Below, one piece after another: positions 56,146-64,000 of a stretch of 64,000 nt of DNA. This DNA comes from Pictodentalium vernedei (taxonomy: Eukaryota > Mollusca > Scaphopoda > Dentaliida > Dentaliidae), in assembly GCA_031216915.1 (NCBI GenBank), contig CM062294.1:30085128-30149127 (forward strand). The letters run 5' to 3'. The translations under genes and the position numbers were made by a program. Within the stretch, counting starts at the first letter, position 1; each line of letters starts with the position of its first letter. The notes beneath the pieces are model-generated. The model saw only the letters and a list, made by a program, of their open reading frames with translations. It was not told where the DNA came from and ran no database searches.

Positions 56146-56339
56146 TTAAGAATTCTCAACAATGAATTCGCATAACTTTTCGACGGGAATTTCGTGCAAC
56201 CCTCTCCACTCATAATGGCGTTCATCCAAAAATTTAGATAAAAGAGTCAAGTGTCCTTTGATTTTGCTGTCTGTGTTTTTATTTCTGTTTTCTTCGACAA
56301 ACGTTCGTCTGCTAATATTTCCGAAACGTGACACCATGT
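56146..56339 (-). CDS. Short exon-like frame resembling N-terminus of Crypton-derived (DUF3504-type) proteins
   Basis: From ATG at 56339 the frame reads MVSRFGNISRRTFVEENRNK and continues NTDSKIKGHLTLLSKFLDER, ending EKLCEFIVENS before a stop at 56146. The pattern F-x5-NKNT-x2-K-x3-L-x3-FL followed by EIP-x2-L resembles the SAM-like N-terminal region of Crypton tyrosine-recombinase-derived proteins such as KIAA1958, QRICH1 and ZMYM relatives. Only that segment is present. A donor (att/gttgag) inside the last codons could splice it onward, or it may be a fragment of a duplicated family. It could be a first coding exon of a host gene running leftward, but I found no partner exon. Confidence 0.4.
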
Positions 56340-56479
56340 TCTTTGTTTTCAGAAGAACGTGCGATGTTTGAATAGTCCTGTGCTCATTAAATATGCAAAA
56401 CAGGCATATCTCTCCCAGTTGACTCACACGACTTTAAATATATCTCAATACCTCAGTGGTGAAAGAAAATACAGTGTTA

Positions 56480-56710
56480 CTAGTCGGACAATTACTGGTG
56501 TTCTTCTAATTCCCAGTGCCGAGTAGGTCAGAATGTCCGATTTTCAGGCCTATATTTGATGTTTTGGAAAAGTTTGGCAGAAAAATAATTTTGGTTAACT
56601 TTTGTTAACAGTTAGTTATGGAAAAGTGTATCTGTGAAAATTTTAGGTCATTACTTATTTAGACCAGGAGATATTGGTCAATGAAAATTTAGGCGTTTTA
56701 GGGCATTCAG
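56480..56710 (+). repeat. Interspersed repeat, copy 2 (copy 1 at 28590-28830)
   Basis: It shares the blocks listed for copy 1, in the same order and orientation, with clear divergence. Confidence 0.65.
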
Positions 56711-56820
56711 AGCCTTTAATTGGAGGTGCCAATGCGAACAGACCTACAATTCACACCTATCTATAACTGAGCAAAATTCAGATAAAAAAACAAATAATTT
56801 TTTTCTAGAAGAATAACAAA

Positions 56821-56890
56821 TCGTCCCCTGAGTTCCAATGTGTTCTATGTACCAGTAGGCACATAGAGCACATTGGAACTCAGGGGACGA
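56821..56890. repeat. Hairpin with ~30-bp arms
   Basis: tcgtcccctgagttccaatg-tgttctatgt pairs with acatagagca-cattggaactcaggggacga with one mismatch, around the loop accagtaggc. It lies just before the decayed LINE. Confidence 0.75.
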
Positions 56891-56919
56891 AATGACTTTT
56901 CCTTTCAGGAAAAGCCAAA

Positions 56920-58350
56920 AAAAAGCTGAAGGAGATGACAACATTTCTAATGAACTTCTGAAAAGCTTAGCGCCATATATAATAGATCATTTGACAAAAT
57001 TATTCAATCAAATGTTGCAATCTCATCACTACCCTGTGGATTGGAGCTAATCTGTTTTGACAACAATATACAAAAACAAAAATTGTATTTGTTCTGCCAA
57101 AATCCAGCCGTCACGATCCAGCCAATTATAGAGCTATTGCTGTTAGTGGCGCGTTAGGCAGATTATTCAATAGGGTGATAACCGAGAGGATTAATGCTTT
57201 TATGGAAGACCACTATCTTATAAGCGATAACCAATTTGAATTCAGGGCGGGACGAAGTTCATTTGACAGTGCTTTTATTTTTAAAACGGTCATCAACAAA
57301 TATAAGGTGTTAAAAATACCGTTGTATGCGGTGTTTATTGATTTTAAGAAGGCATTCGATACAGTAAATAGGCCCCGTCTATTCGTAAAACTGGAACGTT
57401 TAGGTGTATGCAATAATATATTTCAAGTGTTGCAATCTAAGTACCAATCAAGTTACTACAAAGTAAAAACCATCCGGAGTGTTGGACCCGGTTATTGACC
57501 ACCGCCGTAAGGCACGGCAGTGTTGTCTCGCCGAAACTTTTTAAAATTTCCATTGATGACTTGGGCTTATGCTTCCATGACGAATGCTCCCCTATCAACA
57601 TTAATGGTTCACCACTAAATCATCTTTTTTTGCCGATACTTAGCCCTTCTTTCAGACACTCCGCATGGACTCTAAAACGCACTAAACAAATTAACCCGAT
57701 ACTGCGATGAAAATAAACTTATCGTTAATGTTGACAAAACAAAGGCCGTCATATTCAGTTCTCGAAAAAAAGACCAATCTGCCTAAATTCCAAATCGGAA
57801 CACAAACAATCGACTGTACACCCGAATATACGTACCTTGGACTTGTCTTCTCACCCAGTGGTAAACTACACATCGACCAACGGTAGCGTAGGCTGAAAGG
57901 GTTAAAGGTTTTACTTAGTTTATTTAATACCTGTTAGAAGAACTGGTAGCCCTTTACCGGCATCTTGTTAAAATTGTTCGATTCCCTCATAAAACCCATC
58001 CTTATGTATGGAAGTGAACTCGGGGGATTCTGAGATAAATGAAATCAAATTTGATACCACACCATGTGAACGTGTCCAACTTCAGTTCTACAAGTCCATA
58101 CTTGGTGTAAACAGTAAATCATCCAATCATGCAGTTAGAGCTGAACTTGGACAATATCCATTATATACTGACGCAAACATGCAACTTGTGTAAATTTATG
58201 TCAAAATTATTTCAATCTCCGTCATCTAAATTATTACTGCGTGCTCGGTTAGAAGCTGAAAAATATTCACAGCCAGATTCTATGTGGCTGATTTATCAGG
58301 ACGTCCTTGCTAACAACAAGCCAATACTCCGAATGACGGAGAAAAGCCCG
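56920..58350 (+). pseudogene. Decayed LINE reverse transcriptase, second family
   Basis: Plus strand. Recognisable in shifting frames are NISNELLKSLAPYIIDHLTK, then VITERINAFMEDHYLISDNQ, then KIPLYAVFIDFKKAFDTVNR (57175-57498). Later come CDENKLIVNVDKTKAVIFSS and FDSLIKPILMYGSE. The FIDFKKAFDTV block holds the first catalytic Asp. The YADD box region is not intact: at about 57620 it reads as altered sequence. Many stops and frameshifts are present (for example after 57498 and at 57710). The endonuclease and first ORF are missing, so it is 5'-truncated. The sequence is unlike the 46-kb LINE, so it belongs to another and older family. Confidence 0.85.
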
Positions 58351-58470
58351 AAGGAGAAAAGCCCTGGTCATTTTTGCAACAAAGGAGAAAAGCCCTGGTC
58401 CATTTTTTCAAGGGGTGGAGAAAAGCCCTGGATGAATTTTTTTTTACCATTTTATCAATTTCCTTTGGTT

Positions 58471-58635
58471 AATAAACAAATTCTAGAATAACTAAAGATT
58501 TTCAATTTAGGTCTCAAAAACATAGCTTATGACCCCTCATTGGAACGAGCTCATCAAGCCCATCCCAATAAGTGGTCATAAACTGTTTATGAGACAAAAA
58601 ATGAAAATCTTTAGTTATTCTAGAATTTGTTTATT
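58471..58635. mobile_element. Palindromic MITE related to the TTAA family core
   Basis: aataaacaaattctagaata ... tagaatttgtttatt form long inverted arms. The core cttatgacccctcattggaa, cgagctc is that of the TTAA MITEs, but the TTAA-CCCTTTACC ends are absent. Either a deleted copy or a subfamily. Confidence 0.6.
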
Positions 58636-58850
58636 GTTGTCTGAAAGGATATTTTTGTACTAAGTGGTTGCCACTAGGAGTTAACAGGGTCTAAGAAACA
58701 AAAAAAATCATAACTACATCCATTATTTATTTTTAAAGCACAGAATAACAGTTACAAAAGGACAATCAACATGAATAAAAATGAAAAATAATAACAAACA
58801 GTTCAGTATACAAGTACTGTCAATTAGCACATATCCATATATGTACAATG

Positions 58851-59322
58851 TAGGGACCTGCGAGCCGGGGATAAAACTTCGAGCCGAATCTCGAGCCGAA
58901 TCATCCCTCTGGTATCGAGTCGAGTCGAATCTCGAACCTTGAAACCGGCGCGACGGCGATATTCGTGCTTCCATACTCAGAGTCTGCAATACCGGTACTC
59001 TGCATGCTGGATGAGTTCAGAATCAATTGGTCTGGAATCGAGTATTCTCGCAGTGCGAGAATACTCGATTCCAGACCAATTGATTCTGCCGGGGGTTTAA
59101 TAATCAATAAAATTGGAGAGCTAATACGTTCAGAGAGCGATTTATTACCCTATCGTTAGCGTATGACGGCGTGTTCTTGATGCGAGCGAGTGCACATATA
59201 ATTCGCCGTTTGAACAGAGGTCGGTTCGAAAAATACGAATCGGACGGTGAGGTATCGAGTCGAATCGAATCTCGGCGATGGTTTCGAGTCGAGCCGAATC
59301 TCGAACGGTTCGCAGGTCCCTA
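58851..59322. mobile_element. hAT-like MITE with perfect 8-bp TSD GTACAATG
   Basis: GTACAATG occurs at 58843-58850 and 59323-59330. The termini are TAGGGACCTGCGA and TCGCAGGTCCCTA. Subterminal gagtcgag/ccgaatctcgaa motifs are repeated at both ends. At 59018-59088 there is a perfect palindrome with 35-bp arms and a single central base. No ORF. Confidence 0.9.
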
Positions 59323-59330
59323 GTACAATG

Positions 59331-59930
59331 CTGCCTTACACTGGTGCAGTCTTCTTTGGGAACATTCCCATTATATCCTGTTCACACCAGTAGACTTTTT
59401 GGTGTACAGGTAATTGTTATAACAGACCTTAACTCCACCTTTATTGTTCTTAATTAACTCCATATTGTAGAAAAATAGGGACATGCTTAAAAGAAGGTGT
59501 TCGAAAATTAATTTTTGACATGCGCTGTAGTATGGTTCAATGAATCTGATTTCATTTCGATTTGCGCTGTAAGAGGGTGGTAAAAAAAAACCCTAGAAAA
59601 ACAACAATTTGAACGCACTTAGTTTCGACCCGTACTGTATCATCGATATAGACTGAAAGCGGTTGGTGAGGACGGGGGGGGGGGGGGGGGGGGGGGAGAG
59701 AATCAAATGAAACGTTTGTTGTGATCATGGTGGGCAAAGGGTAGGTCGCACTGGCGTAGTTCGATTCATTAAACATGCTAATCGGCGTGTTACATCAGTA
59801 ACTATCAAATATTTTTACTCAATTGAAAAAAAAAATTATACAGGTCTGTAAACCAGCTGCGGTTACATGAATAAATCTATGTCAGAATTTAACAGGATGT
59901 CTGCAGGAAAGCTCACCAACGTCGTAAATC
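59331..59930. other. No gene seen; G tract
   Basis: A G run of about 22 lies at 59675-59696. Otherwise unremarkable AT-rich sequence. Confidence 0.45.
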
Positions 59931-59995
59931 CGCACTGTCACACAGGTAGGGTTAGATTGTTCGAAGATATGGGTATCATCGACGTGCATCCCCAC
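59931..59995 (-). mobile_element. SINE internal fragment
   Basis: ctcaccaacgtcgtaaatcc and cacacaggtagggttagatt match 60276-60340 nearly base for base, so this looks like a local duplicate of part of the next SINE. Confidence 0.6.
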
Positions 59996-60136
59996 ATTTC
60001 TAAATGAACACGGAGTTATGCACAAATTCTCCAACTCGAAGTTCAGAAGTCACTGTCAATCCACTCGCTAGAATCAAATAAGATGCGCCGATTCATAACT
60101 TATTCAGGTCTTAATAGATTTAAAATCCTAATTATC

Positions 60137-60445
60137 ATTATTTATTTATTTATTTATTGGTGTTTAAGATCATATACTTATGCGCGATGGCTAATCATAA
60201 CCATGACAATTTTACGGGTAGAGGAAACCGGATTACCTGAAGAGAACCACCGCGCAACCACGAGTAACTGCCAGCTCACCAACGTCGTAAATCCGCACTG
60301 TCACACAGGTAGGGTTAGATTGTTCAAAGATATGCGTACCATCGATGTGCTGTACACCTTAGTACACGGCATCATCATGACCCCATGTGGATAATCGGGG
60401 TTAATTACCTTGCCCAAGGACACAACATGTAGTCCGAATACTGTA
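60137..60445 (-). mobile_element. Diverged SINE copy, head truncated
   Basis: The tail tatttatttatttattggtg, then ttaagatcatatacttatgc, body ttttacgggtagaggaaacc and central ccttgcccaaggacacaac follow the SINE at 12780. The tRNA-like head is missing. Confidence 0.8.
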
Positions 60446-60689
60446 CGTAGCTTTGGTGCAGCTCTAGGTGGGTTATATTTTCCCAAGTCAGGCAATTTTG
60501 GGTGGCTAATACAGACTTGCGTATCCTTTTATCACTTTTGATCGAATAACAGCGTTTTTCAACTATTAAAATGAGGGTGGAAAGTACTGCTGATTTTCGA
60601 CCCTCCCAAAACATGTAAAACGAAGGGGGGGGGGGGGGTGGGGGGGCTTGGCCTGTTATTATAGAATTGTAGTTTTTCATTTATTTATT

Positions 60690-60835
60690 TAACGACAGTT
60701 GGTGCAATCCGGAAAGAACCACCGTGCAAAGGCAAACAACTGTCAAAGTGCCACACAGGGTTATCATTGGTTGAAGGTAGTGCGCCATAGTACACAACGC
60801 TACCGCCTATCCCCTCCCCCACATGGGTAATTAGA
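60690..60835 (-). mobile_element. Third decayed SINE fragment in this cluster
   Basis: agaaccaccgtgcaaaggca, aacaactgtc, cacagggttatcattggttg and cacatgggtaat align in order to the body of the SINE. A G-rich run (60627-60646) lies between it and the previous copy. Confidence 0.6.
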
Positions 60836-61480
60836 TAATGGTAGCTCTTGCAAGCTTTTACTTAGATGGGTGGGTTATTCTTCAGTAAACCTTCAAAAAT
60901 AAAACATACAGGCTGGTAAAACACGATAGCGTGGGTGTGATTTTTCTATGATTAAACACAGGCCGCAGTGTTAACACCCAAATTTTAGCGTTTTTTTAAT
61001 TTTTAAAAGCGATTATTGTCATCAACTTTGAGAAAAATGATGGCCGGACATTACTTGAATTTCCCATTTTTAAATGCACTGGTCCACAATTAACTGTTAA
61101 ACACCCAAGGGCTCTTTTGATAACCCACAGACAGTCATGAATAAATCGATACATGTATTTCTGTCAAACTGACCCGCCATTTTTTTTTCTAGAAATGTCT
61201 GGTGGAATAAAAAATGAATTATAGATTCTTTAACGAAAATTATTAATATATATATTAAATGAATATACGCTATTTATTAGGGGGACTACGTCATAGCAAT
61301 TAAGGTTATTAAAGTTTAATTTTTTGAACATATGACCGCACACTTGTCTCCTTCACCCCTCCTCATAACCTCATTTGACCCCCCTTATTGGATGAGGAGC
61401 GGCTCCACGGTCAATCGACATCGAGTTATTTCAGCTCTACTACTAGTGGAGTGATGACGGTTAAGTTGAATCAGCTGTTC
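60836..61480. other. No gene seen
   Basis: AT-rich sequence with no recognised structure. Confidence 0.4.
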
Positions 61481-61689
61481 TCGCACGCGCAGTTAAATGT
61501 CGAGATTGGCCATTTCTCCACAAGTTTTTCTAATGTATCTTCTCCAGTATAGGATTTCAGACAAAACGTGCACTGGAACTCCTTGACATCACCGTCTGTA
61601 CGATGTACACTGCCTCTCTTTTGTTGAATTTGCTACTGAAACACAAAATTGACAGTTATAACTAGTACCTTTTTGGTGGCTTTTCAGAT

Positions 61690-62426
61690 CATGGGTGGCG
61701 CCAGGGATTTCTCGACAGGGGGGCTGACCTCTCCGACAGGGGGGGGGGGGGGAGGGGTGGCTATAACATTTGACCTCCCAAACGAAGGAAAATGAGTGAA
61801 TATTGGTAAATTGGAGAACCAAAGTAGAAGCAAATTGAATATGTTTGTTGATTATTTAACCCTTTACCTAACATGAAAAGCAGACGACACTTGTAAAAAT
61901 AATTCTTGAATAACTAATTTTTTTCATTTTTTGTCTCAAAAACATAGGTTATGACCCCTCGTTGGAACGAGCTCGACGAGCTCGTTCCAACGAGGGATCA
62001 TAACCTATGTTTTTGAGACAAAAATGAAAAAAATAATGAAAATTAATTGGCGATCTTTGAGAATAGCGCTGGCCGGTTTTGGCCGTTACCTTAGGTAAAG
62101 GGTTAAAGTAAACATATTATAATAAGGTCGGGAAATATTTCATCTATAAAGCCAGTTTGACGAACGACATTAAGGAACTTCGTGAGACTCACTATTCTCT
62201 ATCAAAGTTCCAGTGCTGCACGGGTTCGAGACTGACAAGACGAGATATCTACATTCGATTGTCGGAAATTTCTCGTGAAGTAGGGTTTACGAGACTCTCC
62301 GACGGACTGACTAAAAGTCTCCGGCGGGGGGCGGGGGGGGGGGCTGGACCTCCCCGACGGAAGGGGAAGGGGGCTGTAGCCCCCTTGACTCCCCCCCCAC
62401 CCCCACCCCCCCTGGCGCCACCACTG
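61690..62426. mobile_element. hAT-like G-rich MITE with 8-bp TSD TTTCAGAT, carrying a nested MITE
   Basis: TTTCAGAT is exact at 61682-61689 and 62427-62434. The ends are CATGGGTGGCGCCAGG and CCTGGCGCCACCACTG. Subterminal G/C runs lie at both ends, and gacggggag-like motifs near the right end. It belongs with the 19128 MITE (ends CAGTGGCGGATACAG): same duplication length, same CAGTGG start and same G tracts. A TTAA MITE (61860-62102) sits inside. Confidence 0.85.
61860..62102. mobile_element. TTAA MITE, copy 6, nested
   Basis: TTAA at 61856-61859 and 62103-62106 flanks CCCTTTACCtaacatg ... ttaggtaaaggg. The core hairpin cataggttatgacccctcgt, tggaacgagctc and complement is nearly perfect, so it is among the younger copies. 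Confidence 0.85.
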
Positions 62427-62585
62427 TTTCAGATGATCCGTTAACTCATCTCTTGAAAGTCTTGGGGCATAAAGTACAGCCATGTATAGCCTCTCTCCGT
62501 GTACAGTAGCCTCATCGCGATTTTTGCGGTCGTTGGATGAGAATCCTTTCTCACAAATTTCACAGGTAAAGGTTTTGTTTTCCAT

Positions 62586-63107
62586 TTCGATTACTTACAA
62601 CGTCGTAGATACAATGCGAATAAAACTCGACTTGCCAACAACGTGTTTGCAAAACAAATGACAAATTAAGCTAGGAGTGACTGTCGTTGTTTTAAAATCG
62701 ACTGATAATTCATTTTTTGAGATCCAGTGAAAAACCGAAATGGGACCGTTAAAAAATCGATGAATTTGAAAATTTGAGTCTCGAAGAAGGACGCGTTTTG
62801 CTAATTTGATGAGGTTTTTATTACACCCATAACTTTTGAACAATAGGAAGTTATTAAAATCAATAAGGTGACAGATTGGTCTCTTACAATTTCTATAGCA
62901 CTTAAATTTGAAGCGTCAATCTAACGAAAACACTTTACGATGCAGTGGCAGAACTGCGTTTGGGGAAAGGCCAACACTATCGGCATTTGTTTTTTAAGAA
63001 GGACTCTGTGGACGACGAACATGTGTATGTCACGTGATTTTTCCCGAAATTTAACCACAAAATAATTACGTAAGTTTAGGATATTCAAACGGGTGTCATT
63101 ATACCTT
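62586..63107. other. No gene seen
   Basis: AT-rich sequence upstream of the zinc-finger remnant. No splice-supported frame. Confidence 0.4.
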
Positions 63108-63115
63108 GTACGTAT

Positions 63116-63661
63116 TAGGACTGTCACGATTAATCGACTGTTGATCGGTCACGGCGAAATCGATTAGTATTTTTCATTGTCGAATAATCGGTAAATGTAT
63201 CCCGCTTTAGACGTTTAATAATTAAAAGAAAATTTGATGAAAAATCTATTGTTTCTAAAGGTAAAGAGTTAAGAACATCGATGTTAGATCCCCAAGAGGC
63301 TGTTGGAAGCAATTGTCTTTCATGTACATTCATCAAAGCTTTGATGTTCTGAACTTTTGAACCGTCAGTGTAATAATCAAGACCGGTCGGCAGTTGCGAG
63401 GTTTCGCAACTGCCGACCGGTCTTGATTATTACACTGACGGTTCAAAAGTTCAGAACATCAAAGCTTTGAATGTACCTAAAAAAGGATCGTCTTGGTTGT
63501 TTCCTTGAGGTAGGTCAACTGACTTGAACTTCATTTTTATCGACTTCAAAGAGAGGGGGGGGGGGGGGGGGGGGGGGGTCATTTAGGTACGATTAATCGA
63601 TTATCATCGATTATTTGCGACGATTAATCGATTCCTAAAATAAAAAATCGTGACAGCCCTA
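63116..63661. mobile_element. hAT-like MITE with perfect 8-bp TSD GTACGTAT
   Basis: GTACGTAT occurs at 63108-63115 and 63662-63669. The ends TAGGACTGTCACGATT and AATCGTGACAGCCCTA-type are inverted, followed by many cgattaatcga motifs, a pattern known from hAT ends. A long G run lies at about 63557-63578. The middle holds a perfect palindrome (63333-63470). No ORF. Confidence 0.9.
63333..63470. repeat. Perfect palindrome, 67-bp arms, 4-nt loop
   Basis: The left arm starts tcaaagctttgatgttctga and ends ggcagttgcga. After the loop ggtt the right arm repeats it in perfect reverse complement to 63470. Arms of this length without a mismatch imply very recent formation or gene-conversion-like upkeep. 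Confidence 0.95.
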
Positions 63662-63778
63662 GTACGTATACTGTGCAGTTTCCATATAATGACATTCTGT
63701 GGTGTGAAGGCGATCAGTCTTATTATTTTCTTTTAGACGGCATTGTATATCAAGGATCTTCCCCTATTTATTTTGACA

Positions 63779-63895
63779 TTAAGGTGCTGTATAAGTAAGG
63801 GAAGTTTGTTTACTTTGAAATTCCCACCTCTGATATTCCATAAATTCAAATTAAATATACACAACTTATACAACAAAATGAAGGTTGAGATGTTT
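63779..63895 (+). repeat. Interspersed repeat, copy 2 (copy 1 at 16475-16600)
   Basis: cacctctgatattccataaa, ttcaaattaaatatacac and caaaatgaag are shared with copy 1. Confidence 0.6.
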
Positions 63896-64000
63896 TTTGA
63901 ACAGGTCGCGAATTTTGTTATCCGATCGACCTTAAAGAGCCCGTTTGAGCTATATATTTTTATACTAGAACCAATGGCCCAGACTTATCTGGTACAACCT

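Larger units (their letters stand above)
61490..62585 (-). pseudogene. Decayed C2H2 zinc-finger coding sequence split by a MITE
   Basis: From ATG at 62585 the minus strand reads MENKTFTCEICEKGFSSNDR, then KNRDEATVHGERLY. This is a C2H2 finger with its Cys pair, one His (TVH) and an HGERLY-type linker; Asp sits where the first His is expected (NRDEA). The next finger has lost its Cys pair (MAVLYAPRLS) but keeps RDELTDHLK. There the 61690-62426 MITE interrupts it. On its far side the sequence resumes SHQKGTSYNCQFC, so the uninterrupted site would read DHLKSH, the His-x3-His of a finger. Beyond, EFQCTFCLKSYTGEDTLEKL appears in another frame. This is the remains of a host multi-finger gene, or of a duplicate. 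Confidence 0.7.

Noticed and set aside
62202-62426. The Gly/Pro-rich C-terminal part of the minus-strand frame that starts at 62585
   Set aside because: It reads into the G/C-rich MITE, so those residues are not part of the zinc-finger protein.

Overview
This is a stretch of animal nuclear genome that is gene-poor and dense in repeats. The evidence is spliced exons with GT/AG borders, LINEs, a tRNA-derived SINE, many short DNA transposons, long tandem arrays, and no bacterial operon structure. Several repeats resemble types I associate with molluscs and other lophotrochozoans: an element running from 'caagaggcccc...gctcacctg' to 'aggtgagcta', and short-TIR elements with central 165-167 bp arrays like pearl/HINE elements. 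A marine lophotrochozoan, perhaps a mollusc, is my best guess, from memory and not from a search.

Region by region. 0-9.1 kb: the last two visible exons of an ankyrin-repeat plus SOCS-box (ASB-like) gene on the plus strand, separated by an 8.6 kb intron made almost wholly of repeats. 9.2-20 kb: intergenic repeats, including TA- and TTAA-flanked MITEs, a SINE inserted into a MITE end, two tandem-repeat elements and a hAT-like MITE. 20-22 kb: a decayed Ulp1/SENP-like peptidase exon bracketed by a G/C-rich 245 bp tandem repeat. 22.4-25.3 kb: a 5'-truncated LINE with a target site duplication, SINE debris, a GC-rich block and weak exon candidates. 25.8-27.7 kb: a 41 bp minisatellite of about 45 copies. 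28-30.7 kb: repeats and a broken mobile-element ORF.

30.8-45.2 kb is the most striking region. It is one 14.3 kb inverted-repeat (foldback) structure. Its two arms are about 3.36 kb each, its ends match (TATGGCG...CGCCATA), and a perfect 7 bp duplication AGTTATC flanks it. Both arms carry the same 1.1 kb hAT-like insertion with the same 8 bp duplication, and the same 105 bp tandem array at the outer ends. A broken DIRS-type retroelement sits in the centre.

45.9-51.1 kb: a LINE with both ORFs open (esterase ORF1; endonuclease/reverse transcriptase ORF2), the best candidate for a recently active element. 51.2-52.7 kb: a dead Tc1-type transposon with TIRs and TA duplication. 53-64 kb: a lophotrochozoan-type repeat, a short exon-like frame resembling Crypton-derived host proteins, a second decayed LINE, four hAT-like or TTAA MITEs, and a decayed C2H2 zinc-finger sequence split by a hAT-like MITE that is itself split by a TTAA MITE.

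The only plausible living host gene is the ASB-like one. Everything else is mobile DNA or its remains. I saw no tRNA, rRNA or CRISPR features. Coordinates of diverged repeats are by eye.
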